Assembly: GCA_025765595.1 (NCBI GenBank)
Contig: JAIVFH010000102.1
Span: forward strand, 54,599-118,598
Length of the DNA: 64,000 nucleotides
DNA from: Obelidium mucronatum
Taxonomy: Eukaryota > Chytridiomycota > Chytridiomycetes > Chytridiales > Chytriomycetaceae
Direction: 5' to 3'
A program made the position numbers and the translations under genes. Below, piece by piece: positions 33,927 through 44,362 of the stretch (position 1 is its first letter; the number at the start of each line of letters is the position of its first letter). Below the pieces are notes generated by a model. The model saw only the letters and a program-made list of their open reading frames with translations, was not told the DNA's origin and made no database searches.

Positions 33927-35812
33927 ATGGAATCCAACATTGAGTTGTACATACGCTACCAAAGCAACGCCGCTGTGCCCATCGAAAGCCATTGGATCGG
34001 CGAAACAAGGCGACAGCGGCCACTTAGGACTGTTGGACATTTGATTGCGGTCTTTGTCGACTTACCGAAGCGCGAGGTGCTTGGCCTCCCTGGCAACCAC
34101 GGACCTGTCACCTTGCACTCTGTTATCGATGGTGTCGAAAGCGCTGCCATGGAGTCCGATGTGATTTTATCAACTATCAACACGGGACGGACCGCTAGAA
34201 CGGCTCTGCTCATCAAGTCTCCAACAGGTGGGGCTTTGTTCACATTGTTTTCCGCATAACTTCTGACCCTAAACAGTCAGCGTCGTGGAATGCCCGTTAT
34301 ACCCTCTGTCCTTTGTTTCTACTAGCGAGGCCTCAACTGATTCTCCTTATGCTGTTGAGCCAGAGAGTGTCGCGCGCTGGTACGAGTTTGAGGCGTTGGT
34401 TGGAGCCTACAATGGAACTGCACAAACGCAAATGTATACACCCCCTGACAATACAATAATTGGAACTGAGGCATCGATGTATCCACATTTTGCTGCCATG
34501 GTAAACGTGTTTTTTTTTCCCGAAACAATCACATTGAACTCTGTTGAACGTTTAGTTTTTGTGGGCAAAAGACGCTTTAATTCTAAGCGGGGAATCTATT
34601 TTACAAGACTATACCCTAGTTGACGTTAAAGGACAGCCCGACTTTATCTTTGTCAAAGGAAGAGTTGTCTTCTTAACTTTCGAGGGAAAAAGGCCAGTAA
34701 TAATCTCCACTCATGAGCATTTGGCCGAAGCATTTTCGGAACAACTGCATACTGATAGAAATGGAGGACTTGTGCGAGCCGTCTGTCAAGAGTTTGGATA
34801 CATGGTGGTAGGCTGCTTTTTATTTATTTATTTTTTCTTTTCAAAGGTCTCATTTGAATTTGATCAGCACAACGGAAATCAGTTTGGAGTACTTTCCACG
34901 TGGGAGGGAAATTGGTTTTTTAAAAGAGGAGCAGATCCATCAACTTCAAATACTTGCTACATTTCGAATTGTGTGCGCTGGGATGCAACAGATGTCACGT
35001 TTTTCAAAGCATTGGCTTGTGTTGCAGCGATGGCCCGGGAATCCACACGGATTGTTCCAACGGGTGTCCGCCAATCTTCATGGTCTTCTCTTGCATCTTC
35101 ATCCAGTCTATCTCGTAATTTTATTCCATCAGCACAAAGCGGTACAGTTAGTGGTTCGTCAGTAACACCTGCAGCACCCCAGAGATTTGAGTCTGGCAAT
35201 TCTTGCTCAAGTTTTGAAGATACAACAGACAATTTGAAAACATGTTTGTCAGAATCAACATTGACTGACGTGGCTGACGATCAATCGATTTTTAATCAAG
35301 AACCGTTTAAACACCGACTTCCACTCTGCGATATTCTGGGACAAACTCTTGGATATGGGAGATGTGGTGCTGCGTATGAGTGCGAAATTAATGGAGTTTT
35401 GTCAGCAGTCAAGTTGATTGATCCACATAACTATCGCACTGGAAAATCGTCCAGAGTGGCTGTGTTTCGAGAAAGCGAAGCGTATCAGAATCTGCGTGAA
35501 CTTCAATCATTTGCGATTCCTCGACTTGTTCTCCGTGCGTCCGGTTATCTTGGTTTTATATTGTTGGCTACAGAGTTGGGGTCAGAAGGGGTATTTCATG
35601 GGAAGATGGGTGAGGAGCAGAAAGCGTTGGCGTTGAAGTCATTGAGAATGATTCATGCTCGGGGTTATATTCATGGTGATATTCGTAAAGAAAATGTTGT
35701 TTTTCATGTGGAAGATGGAAGTCGTAAGGCCCTGTGGATTGATTTGGAATCTTGTCGACTGGGTGTGCCACAAGAGTTTGAAGCAGAGATTAGATCAGTT
35801 TTAGCATTTTGA
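33927..35812 (+). CDS. Crinkler-like effector: header domain, PD-(D/E)xK-type nuclease, kinase-like domain
   Basis: Exons 33927-34227, 34277-34500, 34556-34807 and 34868-35812 give about 573 aa. Two further in-frame ATGs at 33855 and 33891 would extend the start. The N-terminal ~100 residues resemble the header of chytrid CR-type effectors (RTVGHLIAVFVDLP..., LTLH-like VTLHSVIDGVE). The middle part has PDFIFVKG then FLTFEGKRP, matching the D...ExK core of a restriction-nuclease-like fold, and GYMV followed by FGVLSTWEGNWFFKR. The C-terminal third is kinase-like: ARGYIHGDIRKENVVF (HGD instead of HRD) and ALWIDLESC (IDLE in place of DFG). This nuclease-kinase architecture is known from Crinkler-class proteins of chytrids and oomycetes; action on host or competitor nuclei is inference. 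No signal peptide is seen. Confidence 0.7.
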
Positions 35813-36376
35813 ATATAGTGTCATTAATATTCGCGTGTATTTTTGCAACTATCAAGCATGATTGTAGAACCTGTCTTTTGTCAAACAGATTCCAGAAACA
35901 TCTCTGAGCACGGAGACGGCATTCGCTGTCTTCTTTGGCGACTGAAGCAGTGGATTGTCTCAAAGCTTTTCACCTTCCAAGTTCGTCAAGAGTCACTGGC
36001 ATCATGTTTTCCTTGCAGATCCTGACGAGGGTGAGTGAGTCTGTAGAGACATGGGTCAAGTTGCGAATCTTTTCAGTTTCAATTGTGTCAACGTCGCCGA
36101 CTTCTTTCAAGTTCTTGTTTGAGTTCTACAACCAACACACACACAATATTTTAGAATGCGTCATTTATCGCTATTCTCATGGGAGTTTGGTGAATACTTG
36201 GATTGTAGCGAGTGTTTCAGATTCATGTTCCAGTTGGTTACCCACAGAGTACCGGCCGTCAGTGATTTTTGATAGAGCTCGGAATGAAACTCCAAAATGA
36301 CTGGTTACTAATGGAATTTTATTATTAGATTTGTTTTGTTTCTCCAGAGAATCTCCCCCTTCTGTTCCAAGACAAA
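35813..36376 (-). other. Unrecognised minus-strand coding-like stretch
   Basis: The 564-bp gap between two plus-strand genes is not empty. On the minus strand, bases ~36305-36200 read HFGVSFRALSKITDGRYSVG and so on. A GT-AG intron of about 72 nt (branch-poor, ending TTGTAG) then leads in phase to IETEKIRNLTHVSTDSLTLV and KENMMPVTLDELG near 36000. After that a coherent C-terminus (SVLRDVSGICLTKDRFYNHA, stop near 35860) continues, but in a shifted frame. It looks like a small gene of ~130-150 aa with one or two frame slips, or its relic. I recognise no family. Confidence 0.35.
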
Positions 36377-39331
36377 ATGGAGAGGTTATCTGCAATGCTC
36401 CAACGGAAAGAGCAAGAGCTCTTACTCCAAAAGGAGAGAGAAGCAGCCGAGAACAATGGCCAATCGACGCTAGAGCTCAAGCTGAAGATCCAGCAGGTAA
36501 GGTGAAATGAAACCTGCTGGTTGTCATTAACCGAATGGATTCCGCCAACAGACTCTAAAGGAGAGACAGGCGCAGGATCAACTTGATCTTCTTTCAGTCA
36601 CAGCTTCTCCAAAGCAAACGAGATCCAATGTGTTGGGACTGTTGGCTCGACGGGTCAACAACACTGCCAGTCCATTGCCGCCATCACAGCAGCAGCAGCA
36701 GACGGATGTTCCGTTGCCTTCAAATCTTGTCGACATTCGAAGGCCTTCGATTGATGTTTTCATGGCGAATGAAGAAGCGTTGCGGAACAATACTGTTGGG
36801 TTGGCACAGGATGACATAATACGGAAACCAGTGACTGAAGAAGCGAAAGAGAACATTGTGGATCATTTTAAGCGACTCAGCGGTTTGAATGAGGATGGAA
36901 AGAAGAGCGTTGTGGAGGAACCTGTGGCCATGACTGACGAAGACCAACAACAATCCAAAGAACAACAAGTGGGAGAAGAAATACCAGAAGTCGTATTCCC
37001 TAGCAGAACTACAAGTAAATCTAAAACTGCAGCAGCGGTGGCTGTGACTTCTGGCGGGGAATCTGCTGGATCGGTGTTGCCGCAAGTGAAACCTATTTCT
37101 CGGAAGGGGTTCATGACACTCAAAAGTGGAGACTGGGGGACCTTCAAAACAGAGGACGGGAAACTGCTACAGACTGCTATAACTGAAGAAGCTATTGGTG
37201 ATACTGGCTCGGACAGTGAAGAATCAATAACAGCCATAGCAAACTACGCCACCCCGACTCCGGTTGCTGATGCTCCACAGCCCGTCATCATACCAAAACG
37301 AGCGGAACGAGCTTTAATAACCGAGGGTCCTGCTTGGACAGTCGCAACAATTTCAAGCCTCAAGGAGTGCTACCTATTTCTTTTCAACGATATCCTTCTC
37401 ATTACAAAGCCATACGAGCGGCGATCTTCCAAGCGCATATACTTTAAGCCACTCACCATAATCAACCTGCAATCCGCCACATTTACATTCAACGACCCAA
37501 AATCCAGACACCCCAACAACGGTCTACTGTTGATTGACCAAGAAACAAGACACAAGATTGAAACAGTCGTTTCCAGGACTTTTGAAGCGCATCCAGTGAA
37601 ATCGATTTCGTATTTGATTTCGAAAGGGATATTTCCGAGGACGCCTTCAGCTGTGGCAACGTTTCTGTTGACGACACCGCGGTTATCCAAGATTGCGTTG
37701 GGGAAATTCTTGGCGCTTCAATCACATGCATTGATTCTGCAGTCGTATATGCGGTTTCTTAATTTTAATAATATGGATCTGGTTCCTTGCTTTCGAATGC
37801 TGTTGTGTTGCTTTCGGCTTCCAACAGATGAGAGTGATAAGGTATCTATATGTTTTATGGTCTTTGTAGTACTCACAGTTTTTAATCGTTGTAATATTCA
37901 CGGTTTTTAATCGTTGTTTTTTTAATCCAACAAAGGTTGACATTATAATCGATGCATTCGTCGATCGCTGGCTTCAATGCAACCCAAAGTCACTCGCGAA
38001 AATCCTACCCCCATTCAACCCAAACAACCACCACCACCACCAACACCACCCCAACGCATCCAAACCTTTACCCGCGCCACCAACAACAACAACACCACCA
38101 CCTCCCCCAACCCGCCACTGGCAACACGACGCTGTCCGTCAAGTAGTATTCGGCCTCTTGGCCCTCGACTTTGAAGTGCACTACGCCCAAGCCAGCATCA
38201 AAGAAGAAACCGTATTCCTGAACCGGTTCCTAACATCCCTGCTCCCACAACTCCAACTATCCCTACGGAACCGCCCCGACACGGCACATATCAGTGCCAC
38301 GACCTGTGAAAAGACGCACCGCGAGGCGCTGTGTCATATCTTTAATAGCATTGTGGATGAACGGTTGGATATGGGTGAAGTGAGTGGTGATAAAATCGTG
38401 GGCGCGTTTAATAGCTCGTTGTATTGGATATTCACTGTTGAAGGTGGTGGTGGTGCGTCAACAACGGAATCAACTGATTCACCTAACCCCACATCTTCCT
38501 CGTTACCGACACCAAGCGTTGAACCATCAGCACCAGCACCACAGCCACCCCCATTCACAACAACAACACCGTTCCTGAACCTCACAGAAGGAGACTTGAG
38601 CCCACTCATCACGTTACGCATCAGTCAACCTGTACCCGGCTTGCAGATCCAAGTCAGCGGGGTAGACGTTGTTGCTGAACCGGCTATTTTGGATTTCCGG
38701 CAAGTTGCTTGCGTGGGGTTCCGGGTGCGTGGGTTGAGTTCGGGGAGGAAAGTGTTGTTGTTTACGAGACGGTTTAATGATGATGTGCTTGGAGGCGGTG
38801 GTGGTGGTGGGTGGGAGGAGTGAAGTTGATGTTGAAGGGGGAAGGGGTCTTGAGAATCCAGCGGGGTTGGGTGTGTTGGTGGAGCCTGCGTGGTTAAAGT
38901 ATCGGTTTGTAGTGGATCAGAATAATATTGGCGTTGGTGGTGGTGGTGGTGGTGGTAGTGGTGGTGGTAGTGATGTTGTTGGTGTTGCTGGTGGCGCTGA
39001 ATCTCAGGGGTCTGAGCATGTTCAGGTGTTGGCTGTTGCGAATGAAGAAGCTTTTGGGGAGTGGGAGGAGACTGTTCAGAGTTTAAAAAGTGTGAGTAAG
39101 GATACCATGACGTTGGCAGGGAATAATCCGTATGGAACTATTGGCGGCGATCGGAGTGGTGGTGGTCAACAGCAGCAAACAGAGAAAGCTGTGGCATCGC
39201 AGCTTGATGGTGGCAGTATGAATCTGGAATTGGACGAACGGATCCAAAAGTTGAGAGTAGCTATGCTTGGGAAAGATCAGCCTCTATCGCGGTCAGACTT
39301 GTTGAAGCAGATCGGGGCAGTAGCAGAATGA
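36377..39331 (+). CDS. Sec7-domain Arf-GEF-like protein with flanking PH-like regions
   Basis: Exons 36377-36496, 36552-37841, 37936-38797 and 38862-39331 give about 913 aa; the last intron lies in a GGT repeat and its exact donor is uncertain. A short coiled coil and a disordered region come first. A PH-like strand pattern follows (KECYLFLFNDILLITKP, ~res 275-330). The Sec7 core then reads SYLISKGIFPRTPSAVATFL, LSKIALGKFLALQSHALILQSYMRFLNFNNMDL and MLLCCFRLPTDESDK. After a His/Pro-rich insert the Sec7 domain ends, and a second PH-like part runs from ~res 620. Sec7 proteins load GTP on Arf GTPases. The glutamic-finger loop is LPTDESD here instead of LPGExQ, so activity is uncertain. The start could lie further upstream. 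Confidence 0.65.
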
Positions 39332-39387
39332 CCACCAGTGTTTGAATAAAAGAAAGATTGCATTCATTTTAACTATTTCTCAATAAA

Positions 39388-39865
39388 ATGAGCCTCCTTC
39401 GACCGCTGCGAACACTTTCACTCACCAACACCAGGCGCTTCTCGACCGCCCCCCTCACCCGAGCCGCTTCGCACGCCCACGATGACCACCACCACCACGA
39501 GGGCGGTGGTGAACCCGCTGGCTACTTTCTTGCTGATCCGGGAAACAAAAAGGTCAAATACTTTTGGGAGCCCGTCTTTGTGTGGGGATACCTGGGCGGC
39601 ACGGCGCTGTTCCTGACGGCTTATGCTTTTTCGCCAAACAAATCGTGCGTTTTTTTCTTTCTGTTTGTGGATGGGAAAAAAAAAAAAACAAGGCCTTCGC
39701 AAGTCGCTAAAATCGAAGCACACAAGAGAATCGCGGAAAGCGGAGAGACATTTGGATGGCCACTTCCACCTAATGGTTGTTTTTTTATTTTAATTATTTT
39801 TTTTTATTTTTTATTTGTGTAGTTCCAACTGATAAGTTTACAATTTCACAGTGCAAGCAAAGTAA
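39388..39865 (+). CDS. Complex I ESSS/NDUFB11-like subunit
   Basis: Three exons (39388-39644, 39693-39775, 39852-39865) give 117 aa. The N-terminus is a mitochondrial presequence rich in Arg/Ser (MSLLRPLRTLSLTNTRRFST). A His-rich stretch follows, then GYFLADPGNKKVKYFWEPVFVWGY, one membrane span, and a KIEAHKRIAESGETFGWP tail. The order of a G-Y-x-F strand, an aromatic patch, a single span and a basic A..EA..R helix fits the accessory NADH dehydrogenase subunit NDUFB11 (ESSS). The last exon encodes only VQAK plus stop; reading past the second acceptor instead gives a poor tail. The assignment is by general resemblance. Confidence 0.6.
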
Positions 39866-40149
39866 GCTGACGATTTCGCGTGGGACTCATTTGTTTTGGT
39901 TTTTTTTTTGATATAAGGGAATAAAATCGTCTCTTGTTTAAAGGGAAAACTATTGTCATTTGTCATTTTTAATCCAAATAGACTGAGGGAAATATAAACT
40001 AAGTGCATTGCAACAAATATAGTATAAAAAAAGGCTTGATAATGATAGGTTAGCTCGTTTGGTGGTGGCGAGGATGCAAGTACAGAAAACGAATGTAAAA
40101 GTAAAAAGAAACAAAACAAAAAAAAAAAAAAAAACAGTCCCATCTTTTT

Positions 40150-41478
40150 TTAGAATCCCTTGAAGGCATCCGAAAACAAATCCTGCGTCAATTTGGCCCC
40201 ATTCGCATACTTCAACATACTCGCATAATCCTCCGTCGGACCCCTCTTTGCCCTCTTTTCAATCGCTTCCGGTGTATCACATGCCGGCAAAAACGGAGGA
40301 TTCATTTTCCGCTCCTCCACCTTCTGCCAATTAATCTTGGCGTAAAACGGCTGCGCCCTGATTTCATCGCCATCGCCCAACGTCCCCAACCGTTTCGTTG
40401 GATCCGGTTCCAACAACCGTTTAATAATATCTTTACAAGGCCCCTTGATCGCAGGATGCCATTTGATTTTCATTTCCGTAATGTTTTCATAGATTTGTTC
40501 AGACGAGTCGTCGCCAAACGGGGTTTTCCCCGACACGAGTTCGAAAATGAGGACCCCAAAAGACCACCAGTCAACGGCTTTTGTGTAGGCGCGGTTTCGG
40601 ACGATTTCACGGGCAATGTAGTCGGGTGTGCCGCAGAATGAGTTTGTTGTGTTGGTGATTACTTTTGCGAAGCCAAAGTCGGCGAGTTTGACGTGGCCGG
40701 TGGTGTCTAGGAGAATGTTCTTTGAGAGTGTAGGTGTGTGTGTGGGTTCTTTTGAGCCAGGTTGTTTGTATATCTTTAGCAAACTTACTTCGGGTTTGAG
40801 ATCGCGATACACGATGCTGTGGGAGTGTAGATATTGTAGGGCAATTAGAATTTCGCATGTATAGAATCGACCATCGTCTTCTCCGAATTTCTGTTGAAAG
40901 AAAAAAAGGAAAAGAAGAAGCGATTTAGAACTTTGAAATACAACCAACGCATACTCTCTGGACAAACTCACCTGTACTTTACGCAAATACGAAAACAAAT
41001 CGCCTCCGTCGATATACTCTATAATCATGTACAAATAATGCGTATCCTGAAACGAATGATACAAGCTCGACAATGAAATTATGCTTGATATTCTTCAAGA
41101 TTGCCTTTTCATTAATGACTTGCTTCTCTTGCTTCAGTTTAATCAAATCCGCCTTCTTGATTGCCTTGAGTGCATAGTATCGACCTGTGCTTGCCTTCAT
41201 GCGGACAAGGAATACAGTGGCGAATCCACCCTTTCCGACTTTTCTGACAATATGAAATCATCGAGTGTGTATCGCCGTTCTACTTGAGTGTTGCTGATTT
41301 CGTAAGCAGGAAAGACCCGTGTTTCTCTTGTCGGCTGTGAGTGCATTTCCAAGACCGTTGTTTGAGCCACCTGCGCCGCTATCGTCTGGTGTATTGTGTT
41401 GATCCAAGGCGTGTCCGGAACTGCTTTGGATTCCGTTTTTACCGACAGTCGATAACGTTTTCTTATCGGGTTGTTCAT
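40150..41478 (-). CDS. PKA-type AGC kinase, copy 2, with frame breaks and altered APE motif
   Basis: Exons 41478-40972, 40890-40789 and 40719-40150. The kinase domain is complete in order: glycine loop VGKGGFATVF, ALKAIKKAD, SFQDTHYLYMIIEYIDGG, YRDLKPEN, DFGFAK, SFCGTPDYIAREI, and an FKGF C-terminus. Two single-base slips interrupt the frame in exon 1. One base is missing in the A run at 41238-41241 (minus strand), and one is extra near 41062. They cancel each other, and the 55 codons between them read as perfect kinase sequence. The APE motif is ARE. The last intron and last-exon length (570 nt) match PKA copy 1. Expected length about 392 aa. The altered APE motif, which normally anchors the activation segment, may weaken activity. 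Confidence 0.75.
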
Positions 41479-42506
41479 GTTGCGCTTCGTAACCCCTTCA
41501 TACTCTTTCTACCAAAGAGGGAGATTTTCGGCATACTCTTGGTGAAGGACTTGTCTTTTGTGAGTGGGGCGTGTTCACTTGGTTCGACATTTGCCGTCGC
41601 GTCGTCTCCCGGCTTATTCAGAAAGTCAAACTTTCGACCAAAGATGCTCTTTTTGGGAGCGTTCGAAGCGTTGGAGGAGGGCAGTGGGGGAACATTTGCA
41701 TCTGATTTAAAGACTGTCCCGCTTTCGCCAAGCGCCAGATTCGGAGTAGATGCATCGTGAGCGTGTAAGCTGGTTGTGCTTTTTTTGCTCGTGAGACTCT
41801 TGTTTCTTTTCAGGTTTGCGGGGATGCTGGGTACAGCTTCGGTGGGCACGTCGCTGATGCTGTTGTTTGATTTGTTTTGGTGGCGTGAGCTTACGCTGAT
41901 TCTTCCAGTGTATTCGCTGACTTGAGTGGTAGTTGCAGTAGTTGTAGTTGTGGTAGTTGTATTTGTAGTTGTGGTAGTTGGGGCAGTTGTAGTTGGTGCT
42001 GTGGTTGCATTTTGCGGCAGAGAGCCCAGACCCGCAGTGTTCGAGTGCGCAATTGAATGCGTGCTTTCCGCCTGCTCTTTGCCCCCGTGGGCCGACTGGA
42101 TCTGCGACTGCATCTGCGGCAGCGGCGCATTCGGGTCCGCCGCCAGCTGGCTGCTGCTGCTCTTCACGGAGCTCTTCGACCGCCGCAGGCTGCTGAACAG
42201 CGTCCCGACCACAGACTTCTTGCGCTCGTGTAACCCCGCCCCCGCACCGTGTAACGTCGCACCGTGTAACGTCGCACCGTCGTCACGTGGCTCGTCGCGC
42301 CGCATGTTGCCGTCGTCCGCCAGCAGCACCGACTTGCTCTTCGCGTGGCTCTTTGCGGCGGCGTCGAGCGGCGGCAGCGCGGCGCCGTGGCCGGCGACCG
42401 AGTTGTGCGACGTGGCCGCAACGGCCTTGGCGGCAAGCGACTCGTCGTCGTCCTTCTTCTTGAGCAGCTTCGAGAAGAGGCCCTGCGAGTCCTGCTTGGA
42501 GAACAT
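41475..42506 (-). CDS. Low-complexity protein overlapping the PKA-2 start; possible N-terminal extension
   Basis: An open frame of 343 codons from ATG 42506 to TGA 41475, rich in Ser, Thr, Ala and Lys with a run of Thr residues (TTTTTNTTTTTTTTATTT) and basic SLFGRKSMKGLRS ends. There is no known domain. It overlaps the PKA-2 start codon as ATGA. Fungal PKA subunits often have long disordered N-terminal extensions (copy 1 has ~200 residues), and this region contains frame slips. The frame may therefore be the extension of PKA-2 rather than a separate protein. The segment 42030-42500 is markedly GC-rich. Confidence 0.5.
   Translation of the reverse strand: MFSKQDSQGLFSKLLKKKDDDESLAAKAVAATSHNSVAGHGAALPPLDAAAKSHAKSKSVLLADDGNMRRDEPRDDGATLHGATLHGAGAGLHERKKSVVGTLFSSLRRSKSSVKSSSSQLAADPNAPLPQMQSQIQSAHGGKEQAESTHSIAHSNTAGLGSLPQNATTAPTTTAPTTTTTNTTTTTTTTATTTQVSEYTGRISVSSRHQNKSNNSISDVPTEAVPSIPANLKRNKSLTSKKSTTSLHAHDASTPNLALGESGTVFKSDANVPPLPSSNASNAPKKSIFGRKFDFLNKPGDDATANVEPSEHAPLTKDKSFTKSMPKISLFGRKSMKGLRSAT
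42243..42284. repeat. Short tandem repeat CGCACCGTGTAACGT
   Basis: Two full copies and a partial third of a 15-bp unit lie in tandem, inside the coding frame of the low-complexity protein. They encode repeated GATLH units. Confidence 0.8.
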
Positions 42507-42761
42507 TGCGTGTTTTTGCTGTGGCTGTTTTTTGCTGGTGTGGAGGGGTCCAGGGATAAAAAAAGGAGGGCTCTCTATCAATCCCCCTTTGTTCTAAAAA
42601 ATGAACGTGTTTTGTTCTAGATGCTTTTTTTTGCGGTTCCCCTTTTAAAAATACTCATCAAACACACTCCCTTTATGATTACTACTCCATAAAAAAGAAA
42701 CGAAAAACGAATGGATGATTAATGAACAAAAAAACCACGAAACGCGAACTGTAAAAGAAAA

Positions 42762-44024
42762 TCATTCCTCCTTTTGCAAAGTCTCGACCCATTCTTCTAG
42801 CCCGATTCCACCTTCAATCACATCCATGCAATATGGATGTTGAAGGAGTTCCTCTGGAACGCTTCTTTTGGTATGGTCCTTGATTACACTTGAAAACCAG
42901 AAAGAAAAAAAAAATTAATATCACCAAACACTCCAAAAGAAAAAAACAATTTACCATTTCGCAATCAAATCTTCAAACAGTGGAGTGAATTTTCCCGGTG
43001 GTAACGAAGGTGGTTCGCATTCTTGGACATATGTCATCATCTCAAACAGCGTCATCATGGGATACACGTTCTTGGCGGTCGCAATCTCAATCAAAGTGAG
43101 ACCCAACGCCCATACATCACTCGTCACTGTATACACGTCTCCACTGGTGATTCTTTCGGGGGCCAAGTATCCTTGAGTTCCAGTGAATGTGCTTGCAACA
43201 GTATTAAGAAGCTGTTTCGAAACTCCAAAGTCTGTAATCTTGACTTGTCCTTTACTATTGACGAGAATATTCGATGGTTTGATGTCTATCCCCCGGTTTT
43301 TTTTTTCAAGTTTAGTGAAGAACCAAACCAAAAAAACCGCACACCCACCTCGATGAAGAATCTTGTGATCCGCCAAATACAACAACCCTCTCAAAACATG
43401 CACCGCGATTTTAGCAACCGTCGACTCTGCAATCGGACCACTCTTTTTGTAGATTCCATCCAACGATCCCAAATCCATGTATTCAATACACACAGACACT
43501 CCTCCGTCGTGAGAAAACGCGCCATACGAAGAAACAATGTATTCGGAACGCACAATGTGCAAGATTTTGAGTTCGGATTTTAGTTGGCGTTCCGCTTTCT
43601 TGCGGTTGGCTTCGTCGTCTACTGAGACCATTATATTCTAGTTTGGAAGAATAGTAGGTTATAACAGGTTAGAATCGGTGTGTGTGTTTCAGATGAGATC
43701 AATGGTTCCAACCAACTTGCGAAACCCTTCCTCATCTCTCCTCCTCCAACCAAAAAAAAAAAAAAAAAACAGACACACCTTCCTAGCCATAATCATCCCC
43801 GTCGGCAAATGCTTGACTTTCGAAACAGTTCCCCCGTTCCCAGCACCCAACTCTTGGATAAACTCCAAATCCTTGTCCCGCAACTTCATGGCATCCTTCT
43901 CGCCACTCGTGGGGATCAGCTTCTCAGGGTCGATTTGATCCGCAACGGATATCACGTTTCCACCAATGCTGCCGCCGCCGGGTGCGATTTGGAGGCCCAA
44001 GTTGGGTTTGTTTTTGGGTGCCAT
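42762..44024 (-). CDS. MAP kinase kinase (Ste7/Mkk-like)
   Basis: Four exons (44024-43779, 43637-43349, 43285-42955, 42888-42762; introns 141, 63 and 66 nt) give 330 aa. Motifs in order: [15 protein letters not shown] (glycine loop), MARK (the usual AxK lysine), [19 protein letters not shown] (catalytic loop with the KPSN of MAPKKs), [11 protein letters not shown] (DFG), then an activation segment with S/T residues leading to [22 protein letters not shown] and a short [10 protein letters not shown]-lobe end follow. The Y.APERI and DIKPSNIL forms are typical of dual-specificity MAPKKs. It should activate a MAPK by phosphorylating T-x-Y. Which pathway (mating-type, filamentous or wall integrity) cannot be told. 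Confidence 0.85.
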
Positions 44025-44362
44025 TTTTTTTTGTTTATTATTATTCGGGTCTATTTTTAGAACCAAAAAAGTAATGAAGGGGATGTTTTGCTTATTATTA
44101 AAAAAACAGACTATCTCAACGTTACAGCTGTATAAAATCCAATCCTTGTAAATGTGACAAATACATTTATATAAAAAAGAAAGTGGGTTATTTATCGGTA
44201 AGGCCGTCTCCTCATTTAATCACCTTCTTGCAAGATGCATGTTGAAGGAGCTCGTTTGGTACGTACCTAGTCCCACGTTGGAATCGTTTTTGGGCGCAAT
44301 TATTTTAGTATCTCTTAACTACAAGATCAGGACCAAAAGGGGAGTGTATGTCAAATTCTTTT
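44025..44362. other. Spacer between Rcl1 and MAPKK genes
   Basis: The 338-bp spacer is AT-rich and holds only the kinase remnant listed separately at 44212-44291. No other gene or core promoter element is visible. Confidence 0.5.
44212..44291 (-). pseudogene. Remnant of a MAPKK C-terminus
   Basis: On the minus strand this reads [25 protein letters not shown] followed by TGA. It corresponds to [20 protein letters not shown] at the end of the MAPKK gene that starts just downstream on the same strand (42762-44024). DNA similarity is plain around ATGTTGAAGGAG. The rest of a kinase is absent from the 338-bp spacer. It is best explained as the tail of a former tandem MAPKK copy. Confidence 0.55.

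Noticed and set aside
34808..34867. Read-through coding of the stretch after GYMV in the Crinkler-like gene
   Set aside because: The open frame is fortuitous because the 60-nt intron is a multiple of three. The peptide it would add is Phe-rich, and splicing restores the conserved order GYMV...FGVLSTWE.
37950..38160. CRISPR-like or satellite repeat in the CAC/CCA-rich stretch
   Set aside because: It is an irregular His/Pro/Thr-coding insert within the Arf-GEF-like gene, without regular repeat length or spacers.
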